From the NCBI GenBank assembly GCA_934364805.1, contig CAKRMH010000002.1, positions 62,001-126,000 of the forward strand: a DNA stretch of 64,000 nucleotides, given 5' to 3'. The notes beneath the pieces were generated by a model. It had not been told where the DNA came from and did no database searches. It saw nothing but the letters and a program-made list of their open reading frames with translations. The DNA is from an uncultured Lachnospiraceae bacterium (GTDB lineage: Bacteria; Bacillota; Clostridia; Lachnospirales; Lachnospiraceae). Positions 55,892 to 64,000 of this stretch are shown piece by piece. The position numbers were made by a program, and so were the translations under genes. Numbering within the stretch: the first letter of the stretch is position 1; every line of letters begins with the position of its first letter.

Positions 55892-58800
55892 CTACTGTTT
55901 TTCTACTGCTAACTGTACGCTTTCACCATTGATGCTCCATTCCTTCTCATATCCTTTGAGATCTCCGGAACTGATTGCATCAGCAAGTACCTCTGATTTG
56001 ATTTCCTCGCCGTATTTTGCGAAGATTCCCGTAACTTTTTCATCTGCAATATATGAAACTGCGATATGATCCATTACTTCGAAACCAGCTTCCTTTCTCA
56101 TGGTCTGAATCTTGCTTATAAGCTCACGGACAAAACCTTCCTCAATTAATTCAGGAGTCAGGTTCGTATCCAGTACAACGGTAACCGTGTTATCGTTCTC
56201 AGATACATAGCCTTCCATCTGTGTCATTGTAATAAGCAGATCCTCTTCTGATAATACAACCTCATCACTGACACTGTCAAGTTTCAGCACACCATCTGCC
56301 TTAAGTTCAGCCATTGCTTTATTGCCATCCAGTCCGGCAAGTGCAGCCTGGATCTGTTTTAAGTATTTACCGTATTTTGGTCCTACCGTGCGAAGCTGTG
56401 GCTTAAACTGATAACTTGTATATGCAGATACATCATCTGAGAATGTAACTTTCTTAACATTTAACTCATCTGCGATGATGTCAGTGTAGAAACCGCTTAA
56501 TTTTTCCGGTGCTTTTACAAACATCTGACCGATTGGCTGACGATTCTTGATATTTGCACTGTTTCTGCATGCACGACCCATAACAACGATTTTTAATACT
56601 TCATCCATGGCTTTTTCCAGTTCTACATCGATCATGGACTGATCTGCAGCCGGATAATCACATAAGTGGATGGATTCTGGTGCAGACGGATCAATGCTGC
56701 ATACCAGGTTGCGGTAAATATCTTCTGTCATGAATGGAATCATTGGTGCTGCACACTTACAGATCGTTACAAGTGCGGTATACAGTGTCATGTATGCATT
56801 GATCTTATCCTGTTCCATTCCTTTTGCCCAGAAACGTTCACGTGAGCGTCTTACATACCAGTTACTCATGTCATCCACGAACTCTTCCAGTGCTCTTGCA
56901 GCTTCCGGAATCTTATAGCTTCCGAGATCATTGTCTACTTCAATGATCGCTGAGTTCAACTTGGAAAGAAGCCATTTGTCCATTACGGAAAGTTTGCTGT
57001 AATCCAGTGTATACTTAGTTGCATCAAAATTATCGATATTTGCATATAAAACAAAGAATGCATACGTATTCCACAGAGTACCCATGAATTTACGCTGACC
57101 TTCCTGCACGGCTTTTCCGTGGAAACGGTTTGGAAGCCAAGGAGCGGAATTGATATAGAAATACCAGCGGATTGCATCTGCTCCGTACTGTTTCAATGCA
57201 TCAAACGGATCTACTGCATTGCCCTTTGATTTGGACATCTTCTGTCCGTTCTCATCCTGTACATGGCCTAAAACAATAACGTTCTCATATGGAGCCTTAT
57301 TGAATAATAAAGTGGACTCTGCCATCAGAGAATGGAACCATCCACGTGTCTGGTCTACTGCCTCAGAAATAAACTGTGCCGGGAACTGCTGCTCAAACAC
57401 TTCTTTGTTCTCAAATGGATAATGATGCTGTGCAAATGGCATTGCTCCGGAATCAAACCAGCAGTCTAATACTTCCGGTACACGTTTCATGGTCTTTCCA
57501 CATTCCGGACATGGGAATGTCACTTCATCAATATATGGTCTGTGAAGTTCTACCTTGGCAGCGTCCGGGTTGCCGGAACGTTCTGCAAGTTCCTGTCTGC
57601 TTCCAACACATTCTCTGTGTCCGCATTCACATTCCCAGATATTTAACGGTGTACCCCAGTAACGGTTACGTGAAATTGCCCAGTCCTGAATGTTCTCAAG
57701 CCAGTTTCCGAAACGTCCTTTACCGATGGATTCCGGGATCCAGTTTACGGTATTGTTGTTACGGATCAGATCATCTCTTACTGCTGTTTCCTTGATATAC
57801 CAGGACTCTCTTGCATAATAGATCAGTGGTGTGTCACATCTCCAGCAATGTGGATATTCATGTTCAAATTTTGGAGCATCAAACAGCTGTCCTTTGGACT
57901 CCAAATCTTTTAATACTTCCGGATCTGCTTTCTTTACAAAAAGTCCTGCAAACGGTGTCTCTTCGGTAAGCTCTCCTTTTCCATTTACAAACTGTACAAA
58001 CGGGAGATCATAATTACGTCCGACATTCGCATCGTCCTCACCAAAAGCAGGAGCGATATGAACGATACCAGTACCGTCTGTCATCGTTACATAAGTGTCA
58101 CAGGTAACGAAAAATCCCTTTTTGTTCTGTTTATCTGCACATTCTTTTGCGCATGCATATAACGGTTCATACTCTTTATACTCGAGGTCTTTCCCTTTAT
58201 ATGTCTCTAATACTTCGTATGCTTTCTTTCCTTCTTCTTCATTGCCAAGTCTGCCGAGTACTTTATCTGCAAGTGCCTCTGCCAGATAATATGTGTATCC
58301 GTCCGCTGCTTTTACCTTGATATAAGTATCATCCGGGTTCACACAGAGAGCAACGTTACTTGGAAGTGTCCAAGGTGTTGTTGTCCATACCAAAAAGTAT
58401 GCATCTTCATTGGCAGCTTTAAATCTGGCGATCGCAGAACGCTCTTTTACAGTCTTATATCCCTGGGATACTTCTGCTGATGAAAGCGGTGTACCACAAC
58501 GAGGGCAATATGGAACGATCTTAAATCCTTTGTAAAGAAGTCCCTTATTCCAGATCTCCTTTAATGCCCACCATTCAGATTCGATGAAGTTATTGTCATA
58601 AGTAACATATGGATTATCCATATCTGCCCAGAAACCAACGGTTGCAGAAAAGTCTTCCCACATTCCTTTGTATTTCCATACAGACTCTTTACATTTCTCA
58701 ATGAAAGGCTCCATTCCATATTCTTCGATCTGCTCTTTTCCGTTTAAGCCGAGCATTTTCTCTACTTCCAGCTCAACCGGAAGTCCGTGGGTATCCCATC

Positions 58801-59050
58801 CGGCTTTACGAGGAACATATTTCCCTTTCATTGTCTGATATCTTGGAATCATATCTTTGATGACACGGGTCAGGACATGTCCGATATGTGGCTTACCGTT
58901 TGCTGTTGGTGGTCCATCATAGAAGGTGTAGGTTTCGCCTTCTTTTCTGTTTTCCATGGATTTTTTGAAAATGTCATTGTCTTTCCAGAACTTCTCAACG
59001 TCTTTCTCACGGTCAACGAAGTTCATATTGTTGTCAACCTTGTTGTACAT
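55892..59050 (-). CDS. ileS: Isoleucyl-tRNA synthetase (long, eukaryote-like type)
   Basis: The 1052-residue class I synthetase charges tRNA-Ile. The HIGH motif is in PPTANGKPHIGHVL near 50, with CP1 editing domain about 190-390, and KMSKSKGN near 605. The 1052-residue length and the C-terminal extension place it in the longer IleS2-type group, often linked to mupirocin tolerance, rather than the 920-930 residue type; this is inferred from length and motifs. ATG 59050 follows GGAGGAAATT; 25 upstream codons lie in the T-box leader. Confidence 0.96.
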   Translation of the reverse strand: MYNKVDNNMNFVDREKDVEKFWKDNDIFKKSMENRKEGETYTFYDGPPTANGKPHIGHVLTRVIKDMIPRYQTMKGKYVPRKAGWDTHGLPVELEVEKMLGLNGKEQIEEYGMEPFIEKCKESVWKYKGMWEDFSATVGFWADMDNPYVTYDNNFIESEWWALKEIWNKGLLYKGFKIVPYCPRCGTPLSSAEVSQGYKTVKERSAIARFKAANEDAYFLVWTTTPWTLPSNVALCVNPDDTYIKVKAADGYTYYLAEALADKVLGRLGNEEEGKKAYEVLETYKGKDLEYKEYEPLYACAKECADKQNKKGFFVTCDTYVTMTDGTGIVHIAPAFGEDDANVGRNYDLPFVQFVNGKGELTEETPFAGLFVKKADPEVLKDLESKGQLFDAPKFEHEYPHCWRCDTPLIYYARESWYIKETAVRDDLIRNNNTVNWIPESIGKGRFGNWLENIQDWAISRNRYWGTPLNIWECECGHRECVGSRQELAERSGNPDAAKVELHRPYIDEVTFPCPECGKTMKRVPEVLDCWFDSGAMPFAQHHYPFENKEVFEQQFPAQFISEAVDQTRGWFHSLMAESTLLFNKAPYENVIVLGHVQDENGQKMSKSKGNAVDPFDALKQYGADAIRWYFYINSAPWLPNRFHGKAVQEGQRKFMGTLWNTYAFFVLYANIDNFDATKYTLDYSKLSVMDKWLLSKLNSAIIEVDNDLGSYKIPEAARALEEFVDDMSNWYVRRSRERFWAKGMEQDKINAYMTLYTALVTICKCAAPMIPFMTEDIYRNLVCSIDPSAPESIHLCDYPAADQSMIDVELEKAMDEVLKIVVMGRACRNSANIKNRQPIGQMFVKAPEKLSGFYTDIIADELNVKKVTFSDDVSAYTSYQFKPQLRTVGPKYGKYLKQIQAALAGLDGNKAMAELKADGVLKLDSVSDEVVLSEEDLLITMTQMEGYVSENDNTVTVVLDTNLTPELIEEGFVRELISKIQTMRKEAGFEVMDHIAVSYIADEKVTGIFAKYGEEIKSEVLADAISSGDLKGYEKEWSINGESVQLAVEKQ

Positions 59051-59077
59051 AATTTCCTCCTGCTCTGATATAACATA

Positions 59078-59355
59078 GAAAAGGCCCGCATCCTGTAATA
59101 AGGACGCGGGCCTGCGTTTCACCACCTTGTTACAATGTACTTAGGATTCTTCCTGCATACGTCGTTCCCTGTAACGTAGGAAATACGGCAATTCTTACTT
59201 TCCACGGCAGATACCGGATGGATTTCAGTCTGCGACTCAGAAGTGATCTTCCTTCCCACCATACTCGTACCAGGCTTCCACCATCCCCGGCTCTCTATCA
59301 CATTCCTGTGAGAACTACTGTCTTCGTCATAGTCTTTCTCTTCAAATTCACCCAT
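59078..59355 (-). promoter_or_regulatory. T-box riboswitch, ileS leader (specifier AUC)
   Basis: Minus-strand leader with the AGAGAG motif and GATGGTG of Stem I and a specifier segment GAAG-ATC-A-CTTC-TGAGTC presenting isoleucine codon AUC. The terminator AGGCCCGCGTCC/GGATGCGGGCCT (59082-59093, 59102-59113) is followed by TTTTC. The T-box proper reads AAGGTGGTGAAACGC (about 59131-59117). It keeps UGGU for tRNA 3'-end pairing but lacks the usual ACCGCG, so the antiterminator is atypical. The rest of the gap to glmS (59356-59423) shows nothing further. Confidence 0.85.
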
Positions 59356-59423
59356 TCAGTATAAAACCTGTGTTTCCGGTTGTCAAGATAGGATTTGGTT
59401 TATCCGGTTCGTTTCAAATAAAA

Positions 59424-61238
59424 TTATTCTACTGTTACAGATTTTGCAAGGTTACGCGGCTGATCCGGATTTAATCCTTTTCCTACGGATGTGTAGTAAG
59501 CGATCAGCTGGAAAATAACTACAGCTTCGAAAATTGCAAATTCATCTGCAATATCCGGAAGACTGATATGAACATCACAGATGGATGGATCTGTGATCTC
59601 TTTTTCTCTTGTAAGAAGTGTTACATAAGCACCTCTTGCCTTTACCTCGCGAATGTTGGAAATCACTTTGCTGTATACATGTTTCTGTGTTGCAACTGCG
59701 ATAACCGGAACACCTTCGCTGATCAGGGCAATCGTTCCATGCTTTAACTCACCTGCCGCATATGCTTCTGCATGAATATATGAAATCTCTTTTAATTTCA
59801 GTGCACCTTCCATGCAAAGCGTATAGTCAAGACCTCGACCAATGAAAAATGCATTTGCAGCATTTGTCATGCGTTTCGTGAGCTGTTCAACATTGGATGC
59901 CTGAGCCAAAACTTCTTCAATGTAATTCGGAATCTCAGAAAGCGTCTGAATGAATCCATGTGCCTCATCGACAGACATTTTGTTCTGCATCAGTGCAAGC
60001 TTGCAGCCTAACAGATAAAATGTTGCAGCCTGAACGGTGTATGCTTTTGTACTCGCAACTGCGATCTCAGGACCTGCATGTGTGTAAAGCACATAGCTGC
60101 TCTCACGGGCAATACTTGATCCTTTCACGTTTACAATAGAAAGCGTTTTCCTTGTATATTTATTTGCAAGACGTAATGCCTCTAATGTATCGATCGTCTC
60201 TCCAGACTGGGATACCACGATAACCATGGATCTGTCTGTAATGACAGGCTCCTCATAACGGAATTCCGATGCGATCGCAACCGTTACCGGAATGTGAAGT
60301 CTGTTCTGGATCATGGTCTTTCCAACCATTCCTGCATACATTGCGGTACCACATGCAACAATCGTAATATCATTCACATCTTCGAAGAAGGAATCCGGGA
60401 TTCCATCCTCTGAGAAATCCGGAAGCATATCCTTGATCCTTGGTGTGATCGTTCTTGTGATCGCCTGTGGCTGCTCATGGATCTCTTTGATCATGAAATG
60501 AGGATATCCGTCTTTCTGGGCAGCAGTAACATCCCAGTTTACTTCTAAGTATTCTGGTTCTACTGCATTACCATTTAAGTCTTCCAGATCAATACCGTCC
60601 TCTTTCATTGTGAGGATATGGTATTCCGGTACAATAAAGTAACGTTTATTATACTTGATGAATGCCGTCAGATCCGAGGCAATGAATGAACCCTCTTCAC
60701 AATGTGTTGCAACCATCGGGCTGACATTGCGGATTGCATAGATCTCACCTGGATGATCTTTAAAAAGTACACAGAATGCGAAAGAGCCTTCGATCTCGGC
60801 TACTGCTTTTTTCAATGCTTCCTTCGGATCTCCGTTATAAAGCTTATTGATGAGCGCTGCTGCAACCTCAGTATCGGTTTCAGAGATCAGTTGGTCTGCA
60901 AGATCAAATTTATTCACAAGTTCATGATAATTTTCAATGATCCCATTGTGAATCAAAGCGATCTGTCCAACTTTATGCGGATGCGCATTTGCATTGGTCA
61001 CTCCACCGTGTGTTGCCCATCTTGTATGTCCGATTCCGCAGGTAGAGTTGTTCTCATCGTCGCAGATCGCACGAAGATCCTTTACCTTTCCAACCGTTTT
61101 TCTGAGAGAAATCTTTCCGGTATCCTTGAAGTAAGCAATACCTGCGCTGTCATAACCGCGGTATTCCAGACTTGCAAGTCCGTTTAATAAGATATCCTGA
61201 GCCTCTAATTTACCTGTAAATCCAATAATTCCACACAT
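59424..61238 (-). CDS. glmS: Glutamine-fructose-6-phosphate aminotransferase
   Basis: The 604-residue cytosolic enzyme makes glucosamine-6-phosphate, the first step to UDP-GlcNAc and the cell wall. The N-terminal cysteine nucleophile (CGIIGFTG) starts the glutaminase domain (1-235). Two SIS isomerase domains follow (about 285-425 and 455-590) with SQSGETIDT and the C-terminal end GLNPDQPRNLAKSVTVE. An AAGGAGA ribosome site precedes ATG 61238. Controlled by the upstream glmS ribozyme. Confidence 0.98.
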   Translation of the reverse strand: MCGIIGFTGKLEAQDILLNGLASLEYRGYDSAGIAYFKDTGKISLRKTVGKVKDLRAICDDENNSTCGIGHTRWATHGGVTNANAHPHKVGQIALIHNGIIENYHELVNKFDLADQLISETDTEVAAALINKLYNGDPKEALKKAVAEIEGSFAFCVLFKDHPGEIYAIRNVSPMVATHCEEGSFIASDLTAFIKYNKRYFIVPEYHILTMKEDGIDLEDLNGNAVEPEYLEVNWDVTAAQKDGYPHFMIKEIHEQPQAITRTITPRIKDMLPDFSEDGIPDSFFEDVNDITIVACGTAMYAGMVGKTMIQNRLHIPVTVAIASEFRYEEPVITDRSMVIVVSQSGETIDTLEALRLANKYTRKTLSIVNVKGSSIARESSYVLYTHAGPEIAVASTKAYTVQAATFYLLGCKLALMQNKMSVDEAHGFIQTLSEIPNYIEEVLAQASNVEQLTKRMTNAANAFFIGRGLDYTLCMEGALKLKEISYIHAEAYAAGELKHGTIALISEGVPVIAVATQKHVYSKVISNIREVKARGAYVTLLTREKEITDPSICDVHISLPDIADEFAIFEAVVIFQLIAYYTSVGKGLNPDQPRNLAKSVTVE

Positions 61239-61299
61239 AATTGAAATCTCCTTGTTCTCTAAAAATAGTATATGATCCCTAAGGGATATTTGTCATCGT

Positions 61300-61466
61300 T
61301 CACAATACGGTTGCAAAGGCTTTGTTCAGATGTTGCCATCCTGTTTAACCCTGCATACGCAGCCGTTCCTGCGTTCAGGCATCCGCCGAATTTTCGATAA
61401 CCTGAATCCTCGTTAACCGGTTGTGATCCATCCGGACCTTTCCGTTCCAACCGGTGCATGGCGCTA
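61300..61466 (-). ncRNA. glmS ribozyme-riboswitch
   Basis: The minus strand holds the self-cleaving glmS core. AGCGCC starts at 61465, with the cleavage site just before it. ACGAGG, GGTTATCGAAAATTCGGCGG and GATGCC follow in the order of the Bacillus subtilis ribozyme. It ends about 60 nt before the glmS ATG. Glucosamine-6-phosphate acts as cofactor for cleavage, after which the glmS mRNA is degraded. The 95-codon open frame over this stretch is not a gene. Confidence 0.95.
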
Positions 61467-61517
61467 AAGTTTTTAACTTTTCGAAATCTGTTTCCTCCAT
61501 CTCTCACAGACGAAACC

Positions 61518-61546
61518 ATTTTATCATACCCCCATTTTTTCCTCAA
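61518..61546 (-). promoter_or_regulatory. Predicted glmS promoter
   Basis: Minus strand TTGAGG (61546-61541), 17-bp spacer, TAAAAT (61523-61518). The start near 61512 gives about 46 nt before the ribozyme cleavage site. Confidence 0.55.
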
Positions 61547-61616
61547 TGGAAAAATTATCCTAAGATTGTTTCAAAACAACACTGGAATTGATCTTTGTGT
61601 ACAATAGATCTTCTGA

Positions 61617-61648
61617 AAATGGTCCCCCGGAACGATGTCCGGAGGACC
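61617..61648 (-). terminator. Terminator of the ABC exporter genes
   Basis: Minus strand GGTCCTCCGGA (61648-61638) and TCCGGGGGACC (61631-61621) pair with one U-G and are followed by ATTTTC. Confidence 0.8.
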
Positions 61649-61695
61649 GTTATATTTGATATACACCCATGTGATTAGGACAATAATGTGTGATA

Positions 61696-62877
61696 TTATT
61701 TTGTATACATGATCTTTTCACTGTCAAAGATTTTTGTAAGTGCTCCGACAAGGATACCGGAATAAATAACATTTGCGATTACTGTAACGATAATATTCGT
61801 CATGTTATAATCCTTGGAAAAAATACCTGTCAGGCACTGCACATTGTTGTAAAGAGGAATCAGATACCAGTAGAATGCCTTCCGGATACTGCTTCCCATC
61901 ATCGAAGTAACGGAAAGCACCATAACAACGATCATCAATGGCATGACCGCAGTGCTTGCCTCTTTTACCGTTTTACAGAATGCCGAAATAATTGCGATCG
62001 ATCCAACCATAAGAAGTGCTGCTGTCGCAATCACCAGGAACAAAAGTACATAATCTGCCGGCTGGTACACATTGCCGAATCCATTTTCTTCCATTTCACC
62101 CATCAGTTTTGGAAGTGAAAGCATGGTTCCAATAAAGCTGGAGAGACCACTTAAAACACCGATCACACTGAGACTTGCTATTTTCCCCAGCGCAAGCTCA
62201 CTTCGCTTCATTGGTGTAACCAGAAGTGTTGCGATCGTTCCACGTTCTTTCTCACCGGCGATGGACTCTGCGGAAACAGCAAGACATCCGCTGAACAGAA
62301 AGATCAGCACAAGCATTGGCATCATCATTGCAAACATCTTCGCCATCTGGTCTTCGTTGCTCGCAACATCATATTCTTTATCCCCTGCATTAATATCAAA
62401 CTTATTGGCAAGTGAGGATTCGACCTGATCTGCAACTGTCGAAAACAGATCTGCCGCTGCACCGGATTCTGTTGATGCGGAATTGTAATATACTTCGATA
62501 TCCGGAGCAGGCTCTGCTGCCGTCATTGCATCATAGGCAAGCATTTTTTCATCAAAATCATCCGGAAAAACAATCAGAAGATCCAGATCCTCTGACTTTA
62601 ATTTTTCTTTGGCCTCTTCCACATCTCCGGCTTCAACAGTCTTTACTTCTGTCTGATCCATGTCTGCAAGCATGCTCATGGAATCCGGAAGATGAACCAC
62701 ATCGATCTCATAAGTTGACTGGCTCGTATCTGCCATATTGGAAAAACTGTTTCCCATGAAGGAATACATAATATAAATGATCAGGCCCGGCATAAGAAGT
62801 GAGGTAAATACCATTCTCCGGTCTCCAAAAAAACGTGCAAATTCCTTTTTTATAATCGTTATGACATTATTCCCCAT
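61696..62877 (-). CDS. ABC-2 type exporter permease (NatB-like)
   Basis: 393 residues. A first helix (about 22-42) is followed by a large outer domain (about 45-175) and five helices (175-385). AVSAESIAGEKERGTIATLLVTPMKRSELALGK is the ABC-2 coupling helix signature. ATG 62877 overlaps the ATPase stop by 11 nt; 28 codons upstream in frame are ATPase sequence. NatB-type permeases export sodium or small peptides, but the substrate here is unknown. It pairs with the ATPase below. Confidence 0.9.
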   Translation of the reverse strand: MGNNVITIIKKEFARFFGDRRMVFTSLLMPGLIIYIMYSFMGNSFSNMADTSQSTYEIDVVHLPDSMSMLADMDQTEVKTVEAGDVEEAKEKLKSEDLDLLIVFPDDFDEKMLAYDAMTAAEPAPDIEVYYNSASTESGAAADLFSTVADQVESSLANKFDINAGDKEYDVASNEDQMAKMFAMMMPMLVLIFLFSGCLAVSAESIAGEKERGTIATLLVTPMKRSELALGKIASLSVIGVLSGLSSFIGTMLSLPKLMGEMEENGFGNVYQPADYVLLFLVIATAALLMVGSIAIISAFCKTVKEASTAVMPLMIVVMVLSVTSMMGSSIRKAFYWYLIPLYNNVQCLTGIFSKDYNMTNIIVTVIANVIYSGILVGALTKIFDSEKIMYTK

Positions 62878-63655
62878 CCTGATCACCTGCCGTTTCCATA
62901 TAGATTTCAAAGAACTTATCTTCCAGACTCTTCTCCGCAGTAAGAGCCTTGAGCGTATCACAAACTGTCATCTGTCCGTTTATTACGATTCCGACACGGT
63001 CACACAGCCGCTCTACCAGACTGAAAATGTGCGTAGACACAATGATGGTCTTACCCTCTGCTTTCAATTCTGCCAGATAATCGGTAACCGTTCTGGCTGT
63101 GATAACATCCAGTCCATTGGTTGGCTCATCGAAAATGATAATATCCGGATCATGCACAAGGGAAACCACCAGCGATGTTTTCTGTTTCATTCCGGTCGAC
63201 AGATTGGCCACTTTCACTTCTGCGAACTGATCGATTCCAAACCGTTTGAACATTCTTGCTTTCCGTTCTTCCCTGACCTGTGGTTCTACACCATGAAGAT
63301 CTGAGAAAAAATCAAACAGATAATTCGGTGTGAAAAACTCTTCCAGTTTCAGTTCGCTGGTCAGAAAGCCAATTTTTTCACGCACAAGTTCCGGCTGTTT
63401 TACCACACTTACGCCATCGATAATCACATCCCCGGAATCCGGGCGTATCAATGTCGACAACATGCGGAGTGTTGTTGTTTTTCCCGCTCCATTCGGTCCA
63501 AGTAGACCGAATATTTCTCCTTTATATGCTTCAAAAGACAGATGATCAACAGCAACTTTCACTTTGCCTGCTGTATTCTCGATCTTCTGCTGTTTCTTTG
63601 AAAGTTTAAACGTCTTGCACAGATCGTTTACTTTCAGGATCACTTCCTTTTCCAT
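62867..63655 (-). CDS. ABC exporter ATPase (NatA-like)
   Basis: The 262-residue subunit has Walker [15 protein letters not shown] near 53, signature [11 protein letters not shown] near 154, Walker [13 protein letters not shown] near 173, and the H-loop in VSTHIF near 205. ATG 63655 follows GAAGGAGAAG and overlaps the pseudouridine synthase stop region by 50 nt. It drives the permease encoded next. The first gene of the transcript is probably the pseudouridine synthase or one further out. Confidence 0.93.
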   Translation of the reverse strand: MEKEVILKVNDLCKTFKLSKKQQKIENTAGKVKVAVDHLSFEAYKGEIFGLLGPNGAGKTTTLRMLSTLIRPDSGDVIIDGVSVVKQPELVREKIGFLTSELKLEEFFTPNYLFDFFSDLHGVEPQVREERKARMFKRFGIDQFAEVKVANLSTGMKQKTSLVVSLVHDPDIIIFDEPTNGLDVITARTVTDYLAELKAEGKTIIVSTHIFSLVERLCDRVGIVINGQMTVCDTLKALTAEKSLEDKFFEIYMETAGDQDGE

Positions 63656-64000
63656 GTTCTTCTCCTTCTATTATCTGACTCATATCCCGGGGCAGTGGCG
63701 CAGTAAATTCCATAGGTTCCCCGGTAATCGGGTGCGGAAATGTCAGCTTCCAGGCATGAAGTGCCTGCCGGCTGATCCTTGTCATATCCGGATTGTATAC
63801 AAAATCTCCTATCAGTGGATACCCGATGTATTTCATATGTACCCGGATCTGATGTGTCCGCCCTGTTTCAAGCTGCAATGCTACCAGACTATAACCGTCA
63901 TGCTCTTTTATCACCTGATAATGTGTGATGGCACGCTCCCCACGTGAAAAATCCACCATTCTTTCCAGATGCACACTCTCTTTTCTGGCAATGGGCGCAT
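63606..64000 (-). CDS. RluD-family pseudouridine synthase, C-terminal 131 codons (cut by window edge)
   Basis: The frame is open to the window end. It reads PIARKESVHLERMVDFSRGERA, then LVALQLETGRTHQIRVHMKYIGYPLIGD and the end of the domain. LETGRTHQIRVHM is the conserved C-terminal motif of RluA/RluD enzymes, which convert rRNA or tRNA uridine to pseudouridine. The catalytic Asp region lies beyond the window, so activity cannot be judged. The GTG at 63974 is internal and not the start. Confidence 0.85.
   Translation of the reverse strand, partial: APIARKESVHLERMVDFSRGERAITHYQVIKEHDGYSLVALQLETGRTHQIRVHMKYIGYPLIGDFVYNPDMTRISRQALHAWKLTFPHPITGEPMEFTAPLPRDMSQIIEGEEHGKGSDPESKRSVQDV

Noticed and set aside
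59119..59355. 78-codon minus-strand frame upstream of ileS
   Set aside because: It coincides with the ileS T-box leader.
61259..61546. 95-codon minus-strand frame upstream of glmS
   Set aside because: It coincides with the glmS ribozyme and its leader.

Overview
The window looks like chromosome from a spore-forming Gram-positive Clostridia, most likely a Lachnospiraceae gut anaerobe. The basis is the spoIIAA-spoIIAB-sigF operon, T-box leaders before valS and ileS, a glmS ribozyme, a HrcA/CIRCE-type clpB promoter, a luxS-mtnN pair, cellobiose phosphorylase and strong AGGAGG ribosome binding sites. Genus cannot be decided from the sequence alone. Most genes lie on the minus strand. There is no prophage, CRISPR array, rRNA or tRNA gene.

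Layout. 1-3.4 kb: start of a hisA-type gene (minus, cut by the window edge), then guaB and a CNNM/CorC transporter-like protein (plus). 3.4-9.3 kb: a nine-gene minus-strand cluster resembling a reduced Tad/type II secretion pilus machine. It has a CpaF-like ATPase, one double-length TadB/TadC-like membrane protein, several tiny pilin-like peptides sharing an E-(Q/E)-(Y/F)-G start, and a secreted protein. A LacI-type sensor without a DNA-binding domain is divergent from it. 10.4-18.2 kb: chemoreceptor, aminotransferase, rarA, polysaccharide deacetylase, clpB. 18.2-25.4 kb: AAA/DUF4143 ATPase, PH-domain protein, udp-deoB-deoC nucleoside salvage genes, a C39-like protease and small proteins. 25.4-34.3 kb: HAD hydrolase fused to the end of the spoIIA operon, a 204-bp palindromic element just upstream of spoIIAA, TPR membrane protein, FapA, valS with T-box. 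34.3-46.1 kb: RND pump with TetR regulator, deacetylase, M56 peptidase, and a pepF-chemoreceptor-luxS-mtnN gene string. 46.1-50.6 kb: decayed IS remnant and palindromes, then LacI regulator divergent from cellobiose phosphorylase. 50.7-64 kb: pyk, TraX-family protein, glgP, ileS with T-box, glmS with ribozyme, an ABC exporter and the end of an RluD-type gene.

How the genes work together. Several sets form clear functional units: purine (guaB) and deoxynucleoside turnover (udp, deoB, deoC); forespore sigma-F control; cellobiose cleavage under a local LacI repressor, feeding the same glycolytic pool as glgP and pyk; and SAH detoxification with AI-2 production (mtnN, luxS) placed directly behind a membrane chemoreceptor. 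The least described parts are the Tad-like cluster with its very small peptides, the palindromic element at spoIIA, and the repeat clusters near 19.7 and 46.6 kb.
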